Of a DNA stretch of 43,344 bases, positions 33,008 through 41,519 are shown piece after piece. The number at the start of each line of letters is the position of its first letter. Position 1 is the first letter of the stretch. Under the pieces are notes generated by a model, which saw only the letters and a program-made list of their open reading frames with translations, was not told where the DNA came from and did not search any database. The stretch lies in the NCBI GenBank assembly GCA_016840825.1, contig JAEORN010000125.1:1-43344 (forward strand), given 5' to 3'. Both the position numbers and the translations under genes were made by a program. Origin of the DNA: Candidatus Thorarchaeota archaeon. Lineage in GTDB: Archaea > Asgardarchaeota > Thorarchaeia > Thorarchaeales > Thorarchaeaceae.

Positions 33008-33460
33008 TTAGTCTTCTTCCTTGAGGTCGAGTGTGCCACCGATTTCAAGTACCTTCTCTTTTGCCCTTGCACTAATATCTTTGACACCAGTCAAATCCAT
33101 CTTCTTAGTGACCTTTCCAGAACCGAGGAGTTTGTCAATGCCAAGCTTTTTTAGATCAATTTGATATCGCTTTCCTTTCATTGTAACGATACCACGTTCA
33201 ACAAATCTGTCAGCGGCTTCATCTAGTTCACCGACATTGATGGTACAGAGGGTTTCCGTCAAGTTCTGGGGTCGCTTGAATCCATGCTTTCCAAAGTAGT
33301 TAGGATTCTCAATCATGGTTCTGATATAATGATGCTTCTTCGTCCCAGCCATTCCTTTGCCACCGCGTTGACCAGATGCTCTGTGACCTTTAGTAAACCC
33401 ATATCCTACAGATCGTTGTCCTCTCATTTTCCGGATTTTCTTCTCTTTTCGTTTTTGCAT
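33008..33460 (-). CDS. rpl15: Large ribosomal subunit protein uL15
   Basis: 150 residues from ATG 33460, eight bases after GAGGAG. Conserved MRGQRSVGYGFTKGHRASGQRGGKGMAG near the N-terminus and the archaeal C-terminal RAKEKVLEIGG. Last gene of the operon before the hairpin; the Hsp20 gene precedes it. Confidence 0.94.
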   Translation of the reverse strand: MQKRKEKKIRKMRGQRSVGYGFTKGHRASGQRGGKGMAGTKKHHYIRTMIENPNYFGKHGFKRPQNLTETLCTINVGELDEAADRFVERGIVTMKGKRYQIDLKKLGIDKLLGSGKVTKKMDLTGVKDISARAKEKVLEIGGTLDLKEED

Positions 33461-33476
33461 AATTGTCACTCCTCTA

Positions 33477-34034
33477 CTATGCCTTCTTTAGGCGAACTTC
33501 CAATACACCATTTCTAATAGCTGACTTTGCTTCCTCTTTCTTCACCTTGGAAGGGAGTTCCAAACTCTTATGGTATGGACGCTCAGGATTGTCAACCTCT
33601 ATTGTTAGTATATTGCCTTTGATTCGGACCTTGATTTCATCCTTATCAACACCAGGTAGCTCTGCAACGACAATGATTTCTTCAGGCTCTTGAATAACAT
33701 CCACCAATGGCTCTAATTGAGGAGTCATCTTTGAGCCTTCATCATCTGGTGCATTACCAAATCGTTGAATGATTGGTTTCCCATCAGGTCCAACTTTCAT
33801 TGAGAACCCAAAAACAAAGGGATTAGTGTTCTTGGGATCTCTCATGAATTCTTCCATCATGTTTGGATCCAAGAGTGAGCCGTCTTTCATCTGTCGCATC
33901 ATTTGGTCCATCATTTCTTCGATCTGGCGAAACATAGACTCTGGAAGGAATTCACCTAGCCATCTTCGAAGAGCCTCACGAGTTTCATCGTCTGAGCCAT
34001 CAAATGGATTATCATCCCAAGACACAGTGTTCAC
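33477..34034 (-). CDS. Hsp20/alpha-crystallin small heat-shock protein
   Basis: 185 residues. The alpha-crystallin domain covers about 105-185: PLVDVIQEPEEIIVVAELPGVDKDEIKVRI, then LELPSKVKKEEAKSAIRNGVLEVRLKK, including the A-x-x-x-NGVLE(V) motif. The long N-terminal part is Met- and Asp-rich (QIEEMMDQMMRQMKDGSLLDPNMMEEF), fit for oligomerisation or client binding. There is no C-terminal IxI motif. It lies 6 bases after L30 and about 16 before L15, inside the ribosomal operon, so it is probably expressed with ribosomal proteins and might chaperone them. Confidence 0.92.
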   Translation of the reverse strand: MNTVSWDDNPFDGSDDETREALRRWLGEFLPESMFRQIEEMMDQMMRQMKDGSLLDPNMMEEFMRDPKNTNPFVFGFSMKVGPDGKPIIQRFGNAPDDEGSKMTPQLEPLVDVIQEPEEIIVVAELPGVDKDEIKVRIKGNILTIEVDNPERPYHKSLELPSKVKKEEAKSAIRNGVLEVRLKKA

Positions 34035-34040
34035 CTTATC

Positions 34041-34523
34041 CTATAACATTCTCTGGGCTAGTTGGTTTATATCTTCACCACGATATCCAGTAACTCCGCC
34101 CATGGTAACTGGATTTTTCTTCTTTCCATCAAATCCCTTCTTCGGGGGAGTTAATCGAAAGATTGGTTTAAGGCCTTCAACATCTGATATTGCTCCATTT
34201 CCTGTAATGATAGCCTTGGCTAGAGCCTTAATGGAACTGTGTGGTGAGTTCTTCTTCACATATGCATCGGTTAATCGACGATTTGCAGAAAGTCGTCCAC
34301 GTTTCACAAGTAATTGAGCAAGTGTGTCCTCATCAATCTCACCCCAAGTTATGTAGTCCTTTGATTTTGTAATCATTCCTTGAATACTCGGAGTAGTTTT
34401 GAACACCCTAGCATGATGAAGTCTAACGAGACTAAGCTTGTGAAGGGTATCCTCAATTTGAGGACGTACACGAACTGTTCCACGAATTCTTATTGCAAGA
34501 ATTACTTTATCATCAGCACTCAT
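34041..34523 (-). CDS. rpl30: Large ribosomal subunit protein uL30
   Basis: 160 residues, the long archaeal/eukaryotic form. Start ILAIRIRGTVRVRPQIEDTLHKLSLVRLHHARVF is typical; the C-terminal FRLTPPKKGFDGKKK is an archaeal signature. The ATG shares its A with the S5 stop (34523). Confidence 0.95.
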   Translation of the reverse strand: MSADDKVILAIRIRGTVRVRPQIEDTLHKLSLVRLHHARVFKTTPSIQGMITKSKDYITWGEIDEDTLAQLLVKRGRLSANRRLTDAYVKKNSPHSSIKALAKAIITGNGAISDVEGLKPIFRLTPPKKGFDGKKKNPVTMGGVTGYRGEDINQLAQRML

Positions 34524-35197
34524 TACTCAGACACCCCCGTGTATGACCACTCTTGAGGTGGTAACATCCTGTAGGTGTTAACTAGTGCATCTACTAGAGC
34601 CTTTGCGAAGTTGGATGAGGTTCTTGACCTACCTTTAGTGATGGACCAGATGTCCTTAAGTCCTGCAATTCTGAGGACTATCTTTCCGACATCTGCAGTT
34701 ACCAGACCAGTTCCTTTCGGAGCGGGGCGTAGTGTGACTCGAACAGATCCTGCTTGACCATCACTCACAAAAGGAATACTATGGGGATCAGAGCATCTAC
34801 ACTCCCATGACCCACAGCCTCTGCGAATGACTGTAAGATTCAATTTTGCTCGAGTTTCTGCCGCACGTACTGCAGGAACGAATTCAGCGGCCTTTCCTAC
34901 TCCTATTCCAATGATGCCTTCACCATTTCCAACAACAACAGTGATACGAAAGCTCTTCTGCTGCCCACTGTCGGATTGCCTTTGCACCATCGTTACATCT
35001 ACAACTTCTTGACGAAGATCAGGAAAGAGCATTGTCACTATCTCGGGCTCTCGAATAACATAGTTGTTCTCGAAGATTTCCTGTATGCTGTTGATATGCC
35101 CTTCCTTGACTAGACGACCGAGATGAGTCTTTGGCACCCATTCTTGGAGAGGGTCGACTTCTGTTCGTGGCTGCCTGCGTCTTCTTTGTTTACTCAT
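34523..35197 (-). CDS. rps5: Small ribosomal subunit protein uS5
   Basis: 224 residues. N-terminal W-V-P-K-T-LGRLVKEG, then the double-stranded RNA-binding fold with FRITVVVGNGEGIIGIGVGKA, and the C-terminal GSVRVTLRPAPKGTGLV, GLKDIWSITKGRSRT block. Important for decoding accuracy on the 30S subunit. One-base overlap with L30. Confidence 0.96.
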   Translation of the reverse strand: MSKQRRRRQPRTEVDPLQEWVPKTHLGRLVKEGHINSIQEIFENNYVIREPEIVTMLFPDLRQEVVDVTMVQRQSDSGQQKSFRITVVVGNGEGIIGIGVGKAAEFVPAVRAAETRAKLNLTVIRRGCGSWECRCSDPHSIPFVSDGQAGSVRVTLRPAPKGTGLVTADVGKIVLRIAGLKDIWSITKGRSRTSSNFAKALVDALVNTYRMLPPQEWSYTGVSE

Positions 35198-35207
35198 ACA
35201 TAATCAC

Positions 35208-35957
35208 CTACTTCTTCTTGCCTTTCTTGCCTTTACCTCGTGCTAACAGCTTCTTTGGCTTGGGTTTTCTTGGAATAGCACGCGGGGGCTTTTGTGCGGG
35301 TTTCTCCTTCTTTTTCTTAGCAGCCTTGGCTTTCGCAGGAGTTGTTGGCGGTTTTGCCTTCTTCTTCTTTTTGAGATCAGCCGCTGGAATAGCAAGGAGT
35401 GCTTTCTTCACAGCTTCAAACTTCTTTGGAATTCCTGTTATTGTAGTCTTCTTCTTTCCAAGACTAGAGAACATGTTGGTTTCTTGCCCAGAGAAATAAT
35501 CAAGAGCTGCGACTACATGATTTCCAGCTAGTCGCTCCTCATCTGGGAGTACTTCCGGATTGTGAGGTACATTTAATCCGGCATCAACGATACCTTTGAC
35601 TGCGGCATAGATCCGTGAGCCTTTTGTTGGCGGATTAAGACCAATGTCTAAGACTGCCTCATGTATTCCTCTGCTCTTCGCTCTCAAGCCTGCAAGAAGT
35701 CCCGTCAGATATGCGGCGGGTAGATTCTTCTTACCTGCATCCCAACCATGTTCGCCTAATTCAGTTGATACAGCGGAAGCTTGCGTCATATCGCCTACTA
35801 CCTTTGCGCTTATTATCTGAACTATGATCTTAGTGTTGGTTTTTCGTATCACCAATCGTGGTTTTCGTGATAGCAAGAGTCGTCGTCGTCTATAGTAATT
35901 CGTCTTACCTTCTCTCCGTCGACGAAACTTAACTCGATATGTCGGACCTTGTGCCAT
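35208..35957 (-). CDS. rpl18: Large ribosomal subunit protein uL18 with basic C-terminal tail
   Basis: 249 residues. The core (1-~175) starts GPTYRVKFRRRREGKTNYYRRRRLLLSRKPRLVIRK-type and binds 5S rRNA. A Lys/Pro/Ala-rich tail of ~55-60 residues (after IPAADLKKKKKAKPP, ending GKGKKGKKK) is added and is probably disordered rRNA-binding sequence. The stop is 10 bases before the S5 start; one-base overlap with L19e upstream. Confidence 0.95.
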   Translation of the reverse strand: MAQGPTYRVKFRRRREGKTNYYRRRRLLLSRKPRLVIRKTNTKIIVQIISAKVVGDMTQASAVSTELGEHGWDAGKKNLPAAYLTGLLAGLRAKSRGIHEAVLDIGLNPPTKGSRIYAAVKGIVDAGLNVPHNPEVLPDEERLAGNHVVAALDYFSGQETNMFSSLGKKKTTITGIPKKFEAVKKALLAIPAADLKKKKKAKPPTTPAKAKAAKKKKEKPAQKPPRAIPRKPKPKKLLARGKGKKGKKK

Positions 35958-36409
35958 TACTTGGACACCTCCAATCTTTGCTCTGAAATGTAGGTCCTAA
36001 GGTGAGCAGTATTCCTGAATGCGTTACCTTTTGCTTTCAGATATAACTCCCGATAGACCCTACGAGTAATTTTGCCTTCATCACGAAGGCGGCTTAGTTC
36101 TCTTCGCAGGGGGCGAATCTTATGCATCCATCTCTCCTTCTTTGAGAGTGTGGCAGTAGATTTTCCTTTTTTATGTCCAGGGCCTATTCTTTGTCCCTTG
36201 CGTTTTTGTGCTTGCACAAATCGAGCCCGTCCTCTGCTAACTCCCACTACTTGTTTCTTCTGAATTGCTCCTTCGTCAATGAGTCGTCTGATATCATTCT
36301 TTGTGATAGCTAAACTTACTTCATCCTGAAATACTGGATCAATCCAAACTCTTGATGTGCCCACCTTTAGGACATCGGCAGCAATTCGTTTCTGGGTTGA
36401 GAGCTTCAT
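35957..36409 (-). CDS. rpl19e: Large ribosomal subunit protein eL19
   Basis: 150 residues. STQKRIAADVLKVGTSRVWIDP, the RRLIDEGAI helix, the SRGRARFVQAQKRKGQRIGPGHKKGK basic loop and the long C-terminal helix with MHKIRPLRRELSRLRDEGKITRRVYRELYLKAKG-type sequence are all present. Between L32e and L18 as in other archaea. Confidence 0.96.
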   Translation of the reverse strand: MKLSTQKRIAADVLKVGTSRVWIDPVFQDEVSLAITKNDIRRLIDEGAIQKKQVVGVSRGRARFVQAQKRKGQRIGPGHKKGKSTATLSKKERWMHKIRPLRRELSRLRDEGKITRRVYRELYLKAKGNAFRNTAHLRTYISEQRLEVSK

Positions 36410-36411
36410 GT

Positions 36412-37320
36412 TTAGTCGACCTCCAAGTCATCCAGACCTTCAAGTTCCTCAAAGAGATCCTCTTCAGCAACACTCTCAGAAACGCCAGGATTAAGTATTC
36501 TGAACATTTGTGCCTCTGCTTTATCCAGAATGGTCTGTCGCTTCCGCATTCCTACAGTGCTTGCGATTCGGACAGCATGAACATCCGGGTCAAGACCTTC
36601 CAAATCGTCGGGCCTATACACCAGAGCTTCTACGTACCCAGAGGGATGCAACCCTCTTACTGCCTTTGGACTTCTATATCCGGCACTGACCATAGCAATT
36701 CGTCCACTTCTCTTTTCGCGAGTTGCACTATCAATACCACGGACCTTTCGCCAGCTATCGCTAATACGAGTCCAACGATGAGCTTGTTCATGCCTGAACT
36801 TTGGTTTCCGTTTCTTCTTTGCCTGTGCCAACCTGAAAAGGCGCTCGTCGATAGCAGGACCTGTTGTTTCAGGTTCAACTTTCTTTTCCTTCTTCTTTGG
36901 TTTGGCCTTTGGTTTCTCCTCCTCGGCTTCTTTCTTGGGTTTAGCCTTGGGAGTTTCTTTTTTCTTAGCTGCTGTTACCTCATCTTTCTTAGGCTTGGCT
37001 TTGGTTTTCTCAGCCTCAGCTTTCTTCTTTGGCTTTGGCGTTGCCTTTGGCTTTTCAGCCTTGGGCTTTTCCTCCTTAGCTTCTTTCTTTGGTTTAGCCT
37101 TTACTTCTTCCTTAGGTTCAGATTCCTTTGGCATAAGATCTTGTGCAGCTTTGATGATATTCTCAGCAGTTTTCAAGCCAAGTCCTTCGACCTTCTCTGC
37201 AAGCTTTGCGGGGTCAGCCTTAGATAGCGAATATGCTGTTTTGATGCCTGCCTCACGGAGCTTCTCTTCCATTGCTGGTCCGACTCCGGGCACATCTGTA
37301 AGTGATAGTTTCTTTGACAT
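36412..37320 (-). CDS. rpl32e: Large ribosomal subunit protein eL32 with N-terminal helix-hairpin-helix domain
   Basis: 302 residues, more than twice the usual ~130. Start ATG 37320, exactly seven bases after AGGAGG (ATG 37326 would be too close). Residues ~3-60 are a double helix-hairpin-helix (LTDVPGVGPAMEEKLREAGI, then AEKVEGLGLKTAENIIKAA). Residues ~65-145 are a Lys/Glu/Pro/Ala-rich low-complexity linker with repeated KPKK/KPKA units. The L32e fold follows (FRHEQAHRWTRISDSWRKVRGIDSATREKRSG..., with GYRSPKAVRGLHPSGY). The end is acidic (EELEGLDDLEVD). Halobacterial L32e also has an N-terminal extension, so this may be an old or recurrent addition. Confidence 0.95.
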   Translation of the reverse strand: MSKKLSLTDVPGVGPAMEEKLREAGIKTAYSLSKADPAKLAEKVEGLGLKTAENIIKAAQDLMPKESEPKEEVKAKPKKEAKEEKPKAEKPKATPKPKKKAEAEKTKAKPKKDEVTAAKKKETPKAKPKKEAEEEKPKAKPKKKEKKVEPETTGPAIDERLFRLAQAKKKRKPKFRHEQAHRWTRISDSWRKVRGIDSATREKRSGRIAMVSAGYRSPKAVRGLHPSGYVEALVYRPDDLEGLDPDVHAVRIASTVGMRKRQTILDKAEAQMFRILNPGVSESVAEEDLFEELEGLDDLEVD

Positions 37321-37331
37321 CCTCATGCCTC

Positions 37332-37892
37332 CTATACTATAGATTTAACTTCCTCACCCTTTCGCTTGCGAATGACATAGATACCATCTAGGAAGATACG
37401 GCGATCTTTGTCACGAATCTTCGTTGCAAGTTGTATGTTAGCTGCGCTTTGAGATACATCTTCGATGTCTATTCCTTCGATTATCACTTCATCCTCAGTT
37501 GTTTTGATCTTAACATCTCCAATTAGACGAGCAGATCTAATACCTCTCTCACCGATGAAGTTCTTAATGATGACATTGTCATCCTTAACCTCTACAGTGA
37601 TAGGAAAGTGAGAATAGACAATTTTCATTGTATACTCATACCCATGTACTACTCCAATGCACATATTCCGGAAATGCGCCATGGCAGTCCCAACAAGTGC
37701 ACGAGTTTTCTTTCTGGAGATCTCTGTCGATGCTACGACTTCATTGCCATCAAGGGCTAGTATGAGCTGTGGTTCTGGGAATGTCCTAGTTAGTGTACCC
37801 TTTGGTCCACTAACAGAGAGGGTTTTTTCCTCAAGGGTTACCTGGCACTCACCAGGAATCTCCATCCGCTTCTCGTATGCTACTCCTGACAT
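37332..37892 (-). CDS. rpl6: Large ribosomal subunit protein uL6
   Basis: 186 residues. Two L6 repeats; conserved SGPKGTLTR, RALVGTAMAHFRNMCIGVVHGYEYTMKIVYSHFP and the C-terminal DRRIFLDGIYVI. Near the sarcin-ricin loop and GTPase centre of the 50S subunit. Confidence 0.96.
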   Translation of the reverse strand: MSGVAYEKRMEIPGECQVTLEEKTLSVSGPKGTLTRTFPEPQLILALDGNEVVASTEISRKKTRALVGTAMAHFRNMCIGVVHGYEYTMKIVYSHFPITVEVKDDNVIIKNFIGERGIRSARLIGDVKIKTTEDEVIIEGIDIEDVSQSAANIQLATKIRDKDRRIFLDGIYVIRKRKGEEVKSIV

Positions 37893-37905
37893 TTCTCAGA
37901 TCTCC

Positions 37906-38298
37906 TTAGTACACGTATGCTAGCAATCGCCCGCCTATGCCGCGGGTCTTAGCCTCTGCATGAGTCATAACACCCTCAGGTGTAGTGACTATCAGTATTC
38001 CATAATTGTAAGCTGGAAGGAATTGTTTCTCGAATCTCTCGAATCCATCCCGTTTTACAGGGAATCTTGGTTTGATGACTCCACACTTGTTGGTACGTCC
38101 CATCAACTGAATCCGGAACATTCCAGATCGTCCATCATCAACCCGTTCAAATTCTCCGATGTATCCTTTTGACTGCATAACCTGCAATACTCTCTCAATC
38201 AAGCTTGAAGCTGGAGCTATCACAACTTCGGGCTTTCCAACAAGCTCGCAATTGTAGATGCTTGCCATTGCATCAGCCAATGGATCTAGCAGTGTCAT
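37906..38298 (-). CDS. rps8: Small ribosomal subunit protein uS8
   Basis: 130 residues, archaeal length. [12 protein letters not shown], the [31 protein letters not shown] stretch, and the C-terminal [26 protein letters not shown] are typical. Binds the central domain of 16S rRNA. Confidence 0.96.
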   Translation of the reverse strand: MTLLDPLADAMASIYNCELVGKPEVVIAPASSLIERVLQVMQSKGYIGEFERVDDGRSGMFRIQLMGRTNKCGVIKPRFPVKRDGFERFEKQFLPAYNYGILIVTTPEGVMTHAEAKTRGIGGRLLAYVY

Positions 38299-38314
38299 TT
38301 TTCTACCAACCTCC

Positions 38315-38485
38315 CTAGCTCATCTTACGGAAACCGAGCTTCTCCGCTGTTTCCCTAAAACAGCGACGGCACATGTTTAGTCCGTATGAGCGGATAATAG
38401 CTTGATGAGTGCCGCAGCGCATGCATGTCCTGCTGCCCTTTCCCATCTTCTTCCGGCGTTTTACTCGTTCTTTCTTTGTACTCAT
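38315..38485 (-). CDS. rps14: Small ribosomal subunit protein uS14, zinc form
   Basis: 56 residues; a short gene easily missed. Translation of the minus strand from ATG 38485 gives a basic N-terminus ([20 protein letters not shown]), then C21-x2-C24 and C39-x2-C42 flanking [12 protein letters not shown], and [13 protein letters not shown] at the end. The four cysteines form the zinc site of the archaeal/eukaryotic S14 type. It sits between L5 and S8, its standard position. Confidence 0.96.
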   Translation of the reverse strand: MSTKKERVKRRKKMGKGSRTCMRCGTHQAIIRSYGLNMCRRCFRETAEKLGFRKMS

Positions 38486-38496
38486 CTTAGATCACC

Positions 38497-39081
38497 TCAG
38501 AACAGATATGTCCGCTCACGCTCCTTTTCGAGAATCTCAATCCCGAACTCTGTTTTCATAAACACCATACTCTCCTCAGGAGTCAGCCTATGTCTGTAGG
38601 GCACCTTTGACCGTTGTTGCCGTCTTCTCTTTACTCGATATCCAGGGCGCTCAATACAGACAGTGATATTCATTCCCTGGATTCCTTTCTGAGGATCGTA
38701 TTTTACATCAGGAATATTGATGTGCTCTGTTATTCCAAACGCAAAATTTCCATCATCATCCCAATTCTTGATTAACAGAATATCATCCTTAGCCTTGAGT
38801 GCTTTTGATAGGAATTCCTTAGCTTTCTCATGTCTCAATGTGACTCGTACTGCAATGGGTTCTTTTCGGCGGATACCAAAATCTCGAACTGTTTGTTTAG
38901 CACGAGATTGTACAGGACTCTGCCCAGTAATTTCCTCAAGAATCATTGATGCACGATTGAGGGGGTCACCACCGCCTGTACACATATCTACCACAACCTT
39001 TGAGATGTAAGGACGTCGCATTGGATATGCTTCCCAATCTTCGAGGTATAGTTTCTCATTGGGTAGTGCTACATCACTCAT
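38497..39081 (-). CDS. rpl5: Large ribosomal subunit protein uL5
   Basis: 194 residues. Contains VDMCTGGGDPLNRASMILEEITGQSPVQSRAKQTVRDFGIRRKEPIAVRVTLR-type L5 core and the FGITEHINIPDVKYDPQKGIQGMNITVCIERPGYRVKRRR block. It contacts 5S rRNA and the P-site tRNA. Four-base overlap with S4e. Confidence 0.96.
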   Translation of the reverse strand: MSDVALPNEKLYLEDWEAYPMRRPYISKVVVDMCTGGGDPLNRASMILEEITGQSPVQSRAKQTVRDFGIRRKEPIAVRVTLRHEKAKEFLSKALKAKDDILLIKNWDDDGNFAFGITEHINIPDVKYDPQKGIQGMNITVCIERPGYRVKRRRQQRSKVPYRHRLTPEESMVFMKTEFGIEILEKERERTYLF

Positions 39082-39833
39082 TTAGCATAACCTCCTGTGA
39101 TTGCAAGATTGATTTTCGGTTTATCCTTGCCCAAGACGAAGACATATTCTAGTGCAGTTTGGAAGCTATTACCATCGGGATCTTGTACAGTAACAGTACT
39201 TGCATGAGTACCAACACGTTTCTCAATCTCAATGACTTTCCCTTCCATACCAACGTTTCTACCCTGAGTTACAATTGCATATGCACCTTTGTCCAATTTT
39301 ATGGTGTCAAGTAAATTCTGCTCAGGAACAGAGATGACAAGAGTATCTAATGTCCGATAGTCTTCTGGTTTTGTCTTCTCCGGCAGTTGTAGATTTCGCC
39401 CATCGTGCAGGGTCAATTGACATTTTCCACCTGGAACCATCATCTTCTGTTGGATACGCCCCAGTTTGAACTTACTTTCATCTTCATCAATTGAAACTAA
39501 TCGAAGTCCTCCACGAATCTTAGGCAATAGCCTAAACCTATCGCCAGAAGATTTGATCTCAATAACGTCCATCAGTCCCACTGGAAAGCGAGGGTCTTTT
39601 CTGGGCCGTCCATCAACGAGGACATCCCCTACAGATAGAATTGCCTTCACTTCACGCATGTTCTCTGCTCGCCCCAGTACCTCTCTCAGAAGAATAGCCA
39701 AGGTCAGGCATTCTTCTTTTCCGTGGGGTCCAGAAATTGGCTTAGTGGTAAACTTACCATGTTTCCTTTTGATAGGCCAATTCTTAGGAGCTGGCAAACG
39801 CTTCAGGTGCTTTTTCTGACCTCTTCTTGCCAT
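39078..39833 (-). CDS. rps4e: Small ribosomal subunit protein eS4
   Basis: 251 residues. N-terminal HLKRLPAPKNWPIKRKHGKFTTKPISGPHG, an S4-type RNA-binding segment, and a KOW-like motif (AIVTQGRNVGMEGKVIEIEKRVG) before a C-terminal strand region ending KPKINLAITGGYAK. Archaeal/eukaryotic-specific. One base separates it from L24. Confidence 0.96.
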   Translation of the reverse strand: MARRGQKKHLKRLPAPKNWPIKRKHGKFTTKPISGPHGKEECLTLAILLREVLGRAENMREVKAILSVGDVLVDGRPRKDPRFPVGLMDVIEIKSSGDRFRLLPKIRGGLRLVSIDEDESKFKLGRIQQKMMVPGGKCQLTLHDGRNLQLPEKTKPEDYRTLDTLVISVPEQNLLDTIKLDKGAYAIVTQGRNVGMEGKVIEIEKRVGTHASTVTVQDPDGNSFQTALEYVFVLGKDKPKINLAITGGYAK

Positions 39834-40220
39834 TTAATCACTCTCCGCAATCTGGACTGTCTTTCTTGCCAGAAGCTCTTTTCGTTCATCATTAAGTTCT
39901 AATTTGACAAGCATTACATTCGAGGGATGAATGGGAATTTGTGTTTCCTTTCCATCTGATTTTGTTGTGGTTGCACTATCTACATAGACACGAATTTTGT
40001 CGTAGTCTATCCGGACGATTTTACCCTCAGTGTCCCGGAACTGTCCCCTCATAATACGTACAAGATCACCACTCTTCGGGACAAGTGATCGCATCGAATA
40101 TTCTTCTCGCAGGAACTCATCAAGTCTACACTTGAGCATATTCTTATGTGAGTGCAGAGGTGACTTGTATATCTGAGCTCGTTGTTTCCCTGGGGATTTT
40201 GGACTAACTTTCTTTACCAT
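39834..40220 (-). CDS. rpl24: Large ribosomal subunit protein uL24
   Basis: 128 residues. The KOW motif VRIMRGQFRDTEGKIVRIDYDKIRVYVD lies in the middle, preceded by the archaeal LREEYSMRSLVPKSGD segment. An early assembly protein of the 50S subunit. Confidence 0.96.
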   Translation of the reverse strand: MVKKVSPKSPGKQRAQIYKSPLHSHKNMLKCRLDEFLREEYSMRSLVPKSGDLVRIMRGQFRDTEGKIVRIDYDKIRVYVDSATTTKSDGKETQIPIHPSNVMLVKLELNDERKELLARKTVQIAESD

Positions 40221-40230
40221 CTAGATCACC

Positions 40231-40653
40231 TTACACTATTTTTGATGCGATTGCTGCTACTCTGGGCCACATGAGCGTAACTTCGCGTGCCATAGGACCT
40301 CGTAGTTCAGAACCTTGGGGTTCTCCACCAGGTTTGATTAACACTGCAGCATTATCTTCAAATTGCATCCAAGTACCGTCAGGTCTTCTGTAAGGTTTCT
40401 TTTGTCTTACAATGATTGCCTGAATCACTTGCTTTCGGAGTTCTTGTTTTCCTTTTGTAACGGCTACATTTACTCTGTCACCAACACCAGCCTTTCCAAG
40501 CTTTCGTAGTTTGCCTTTGTAGCCAAATACTGTAATCAGCTGTAGTTCCTTTGCTCCAGAATTATCAGCACACAGAATCTTAGCTCCAATGGGAAGACCT
40601 CGTGCAATCCTAGGAATGAACTTGCGGATACCTCTACCAACTTTCCTTGACAT
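40231..40653 (-). CDS. rpl14: Large ribosomal subunit protein uL14
   Basis: 140 residues. GAKILCADNSGAKELQLITV, GVGDRVNVAVTKGKQELRKQVIQAIIVRQKKPYRRPDG and the final GPMAREVTLMWPRVAAIASKIV are diagnostic. Confidence 0.97.
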   Translation of the reverse strand: MSRKVGRGIRKFIPRIARGLPIGAKILCADNSGAKELQLITVFGYKGKLRKLGKAGVGDRVNVAVTKGKQELRKQVIQAIIVRQKKPYRRPDGTWMQFEDNAAVLIKPGGEPQGSELRGPMAREVTLMWPRVAAIASKIV

Positions 40654-40655
40654 TT

Positions 40656-41021
40656 CTAGTCCTCCTTAACTACGCCACTCGGAGTGACTGATACTACGGT
40701 GAAGGAAATTGTCTTGCTTATAGGACGACATTCCACAACCTTTACCGTATCCCCTACATTGACTTCTATGCAGGGTGGAAGATATGCATGCTTCTTTGAC
40801 CGTCTCCTTTCATATCGAAGATACTTTTTGACTAGACTAAGGAAGTCTGTTTGAAATGTGATTGCTTTGTGCATCTTTACACTTGTAACAGTACCTTCAA
40901 GGATTCTTCCTCTGACGGATAGAGTTCCGTGAAAGGGACAATTGAGGTCGTTACATACTTTCTCAGGTGGTTCAACATTTGGGATTCCAATGTTACGAAC
41001 CTTGGGTTCATTCTTTGCCAT
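40656..41021 (-). CDS. rps17: Small ribosomal subunit protein uS17
   Basis: 121 residues from ATG 41021, with GGAG about nine bases upstream (ATG 41030 is too close). Contains CPFHGTLSVRGRILEGTVTSVKMHKAITFQTDFL and the YLPPCIEVNVGDTVKVVECRPISKT block. The ATG lies just after the Rpp29 stop region. Confidence 0.95.
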   Translation of the reverse strand: MAKNEPKVRNIGIPNVEPPEKVCNDLNCPFHGTLSVRGRILEGTVTSVKMHKAITFQTDFLSLVKKYLRYERRRSKKHAYLPPCIEVNVGDTVKVVECRPISKTISFTVVSVTPSGVVKED

Positions 41022-41023
41022 CT

Positions 41024-41311
41024 TCACCATCTCCTGCTATGGCGCTTCTTCATTCTATCCTCTGGTCGCCCTTGTAAGAGATTACCATCCACTTCGACAA
41101 GTGTACCATCAGGGAGCTTGATTTGGAAGACACAGACTTCTTTGGGAAGTAGAACTTCACCTTCATCTGTCTCAAGTTGTATCATTTCTCTCGTTTCAGC
41201 CACAATCGTGCCTTTCTTTGACACATGACTAGGGTCTCGAGAACCAACTATGTGTGTCTCGAGTCCAATGATCTCATGATTGAGAATGTTGATAGGACTT
41301 ATCTCACTCAT
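41024..41311 (-). CDS. rnp1: RNase P protein subunit Rpp29 (Rnp1)
   Basis: 95 residues, normal for archaeal Rpp29/Pop4. Sm-like barrel pattern: HEIIGLETHIVGSRDPSHVSKKGTIVAETREMIQLET...FQIKLPDGTLVEVDGNLLQGRPEDR. It binds the specificity part of RNase P RNA, which is encoded at 21619-21967. It lies between L29 and S17; the SUI1/aIF1 gene often found beside it in archaea is absent. Confidence 0.94.
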   Translation of the reverse strand: MSEISPINILNHEIIGLETHIVGSRDPSHVSKKGTIVAETREMIQLETDEGEVLLPKEVCVFQIKLPDGTLVEVDGNLLQGRPEDRMKKRHSRRW

Positions 41312-41312
41312 T

Positions 41313-41519
41313 CTATGCCTTCAACTCCTCTTCACGTTGTATTGTGAGTATCCTCGCAATTGCTCGTTTTACAGCGCGTGACTTGTACGGATTATCTGTC
41401 CCTCCACCAGTCGCAAGATCGACTCTAATAGAGGAAAGCTCATCGTAAAGCTCTTGCAATTTCTTCTGACGCTCTGTTGGAGTCAATTTCCGGATGTCCT
41501 TTGCTGTCAGTTGCGGCAT
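41313..41519 (-). CDS. rpl29: Large ribosomal subunit protein uL29
   Basis: 68 residues, two long helices (KDIRKLTPTERQKKLQELYDELSSIRVDLATGGGTDNPYKSRAVKRAIARILTIQREEE), typical of L29. It sits at the polypeptide exit and helps bind SRP and the Sec channel. Confidence 0.95.
   Translation of the reverse strand: MPQLTAKDIRKLTPTERQKKLQELYDELSSIRVDLATGGGTDNPYKSRAVKRAIARILTIQREEELKA

Noticed and set aside
36352..37342. Long plus-strand open frames opposite L32e
   Set aside because: They are the reverse of the Lys-rich linker, giving Phe/Leu/Ser-rich low complexity with no ribosome binding site or family pattern.
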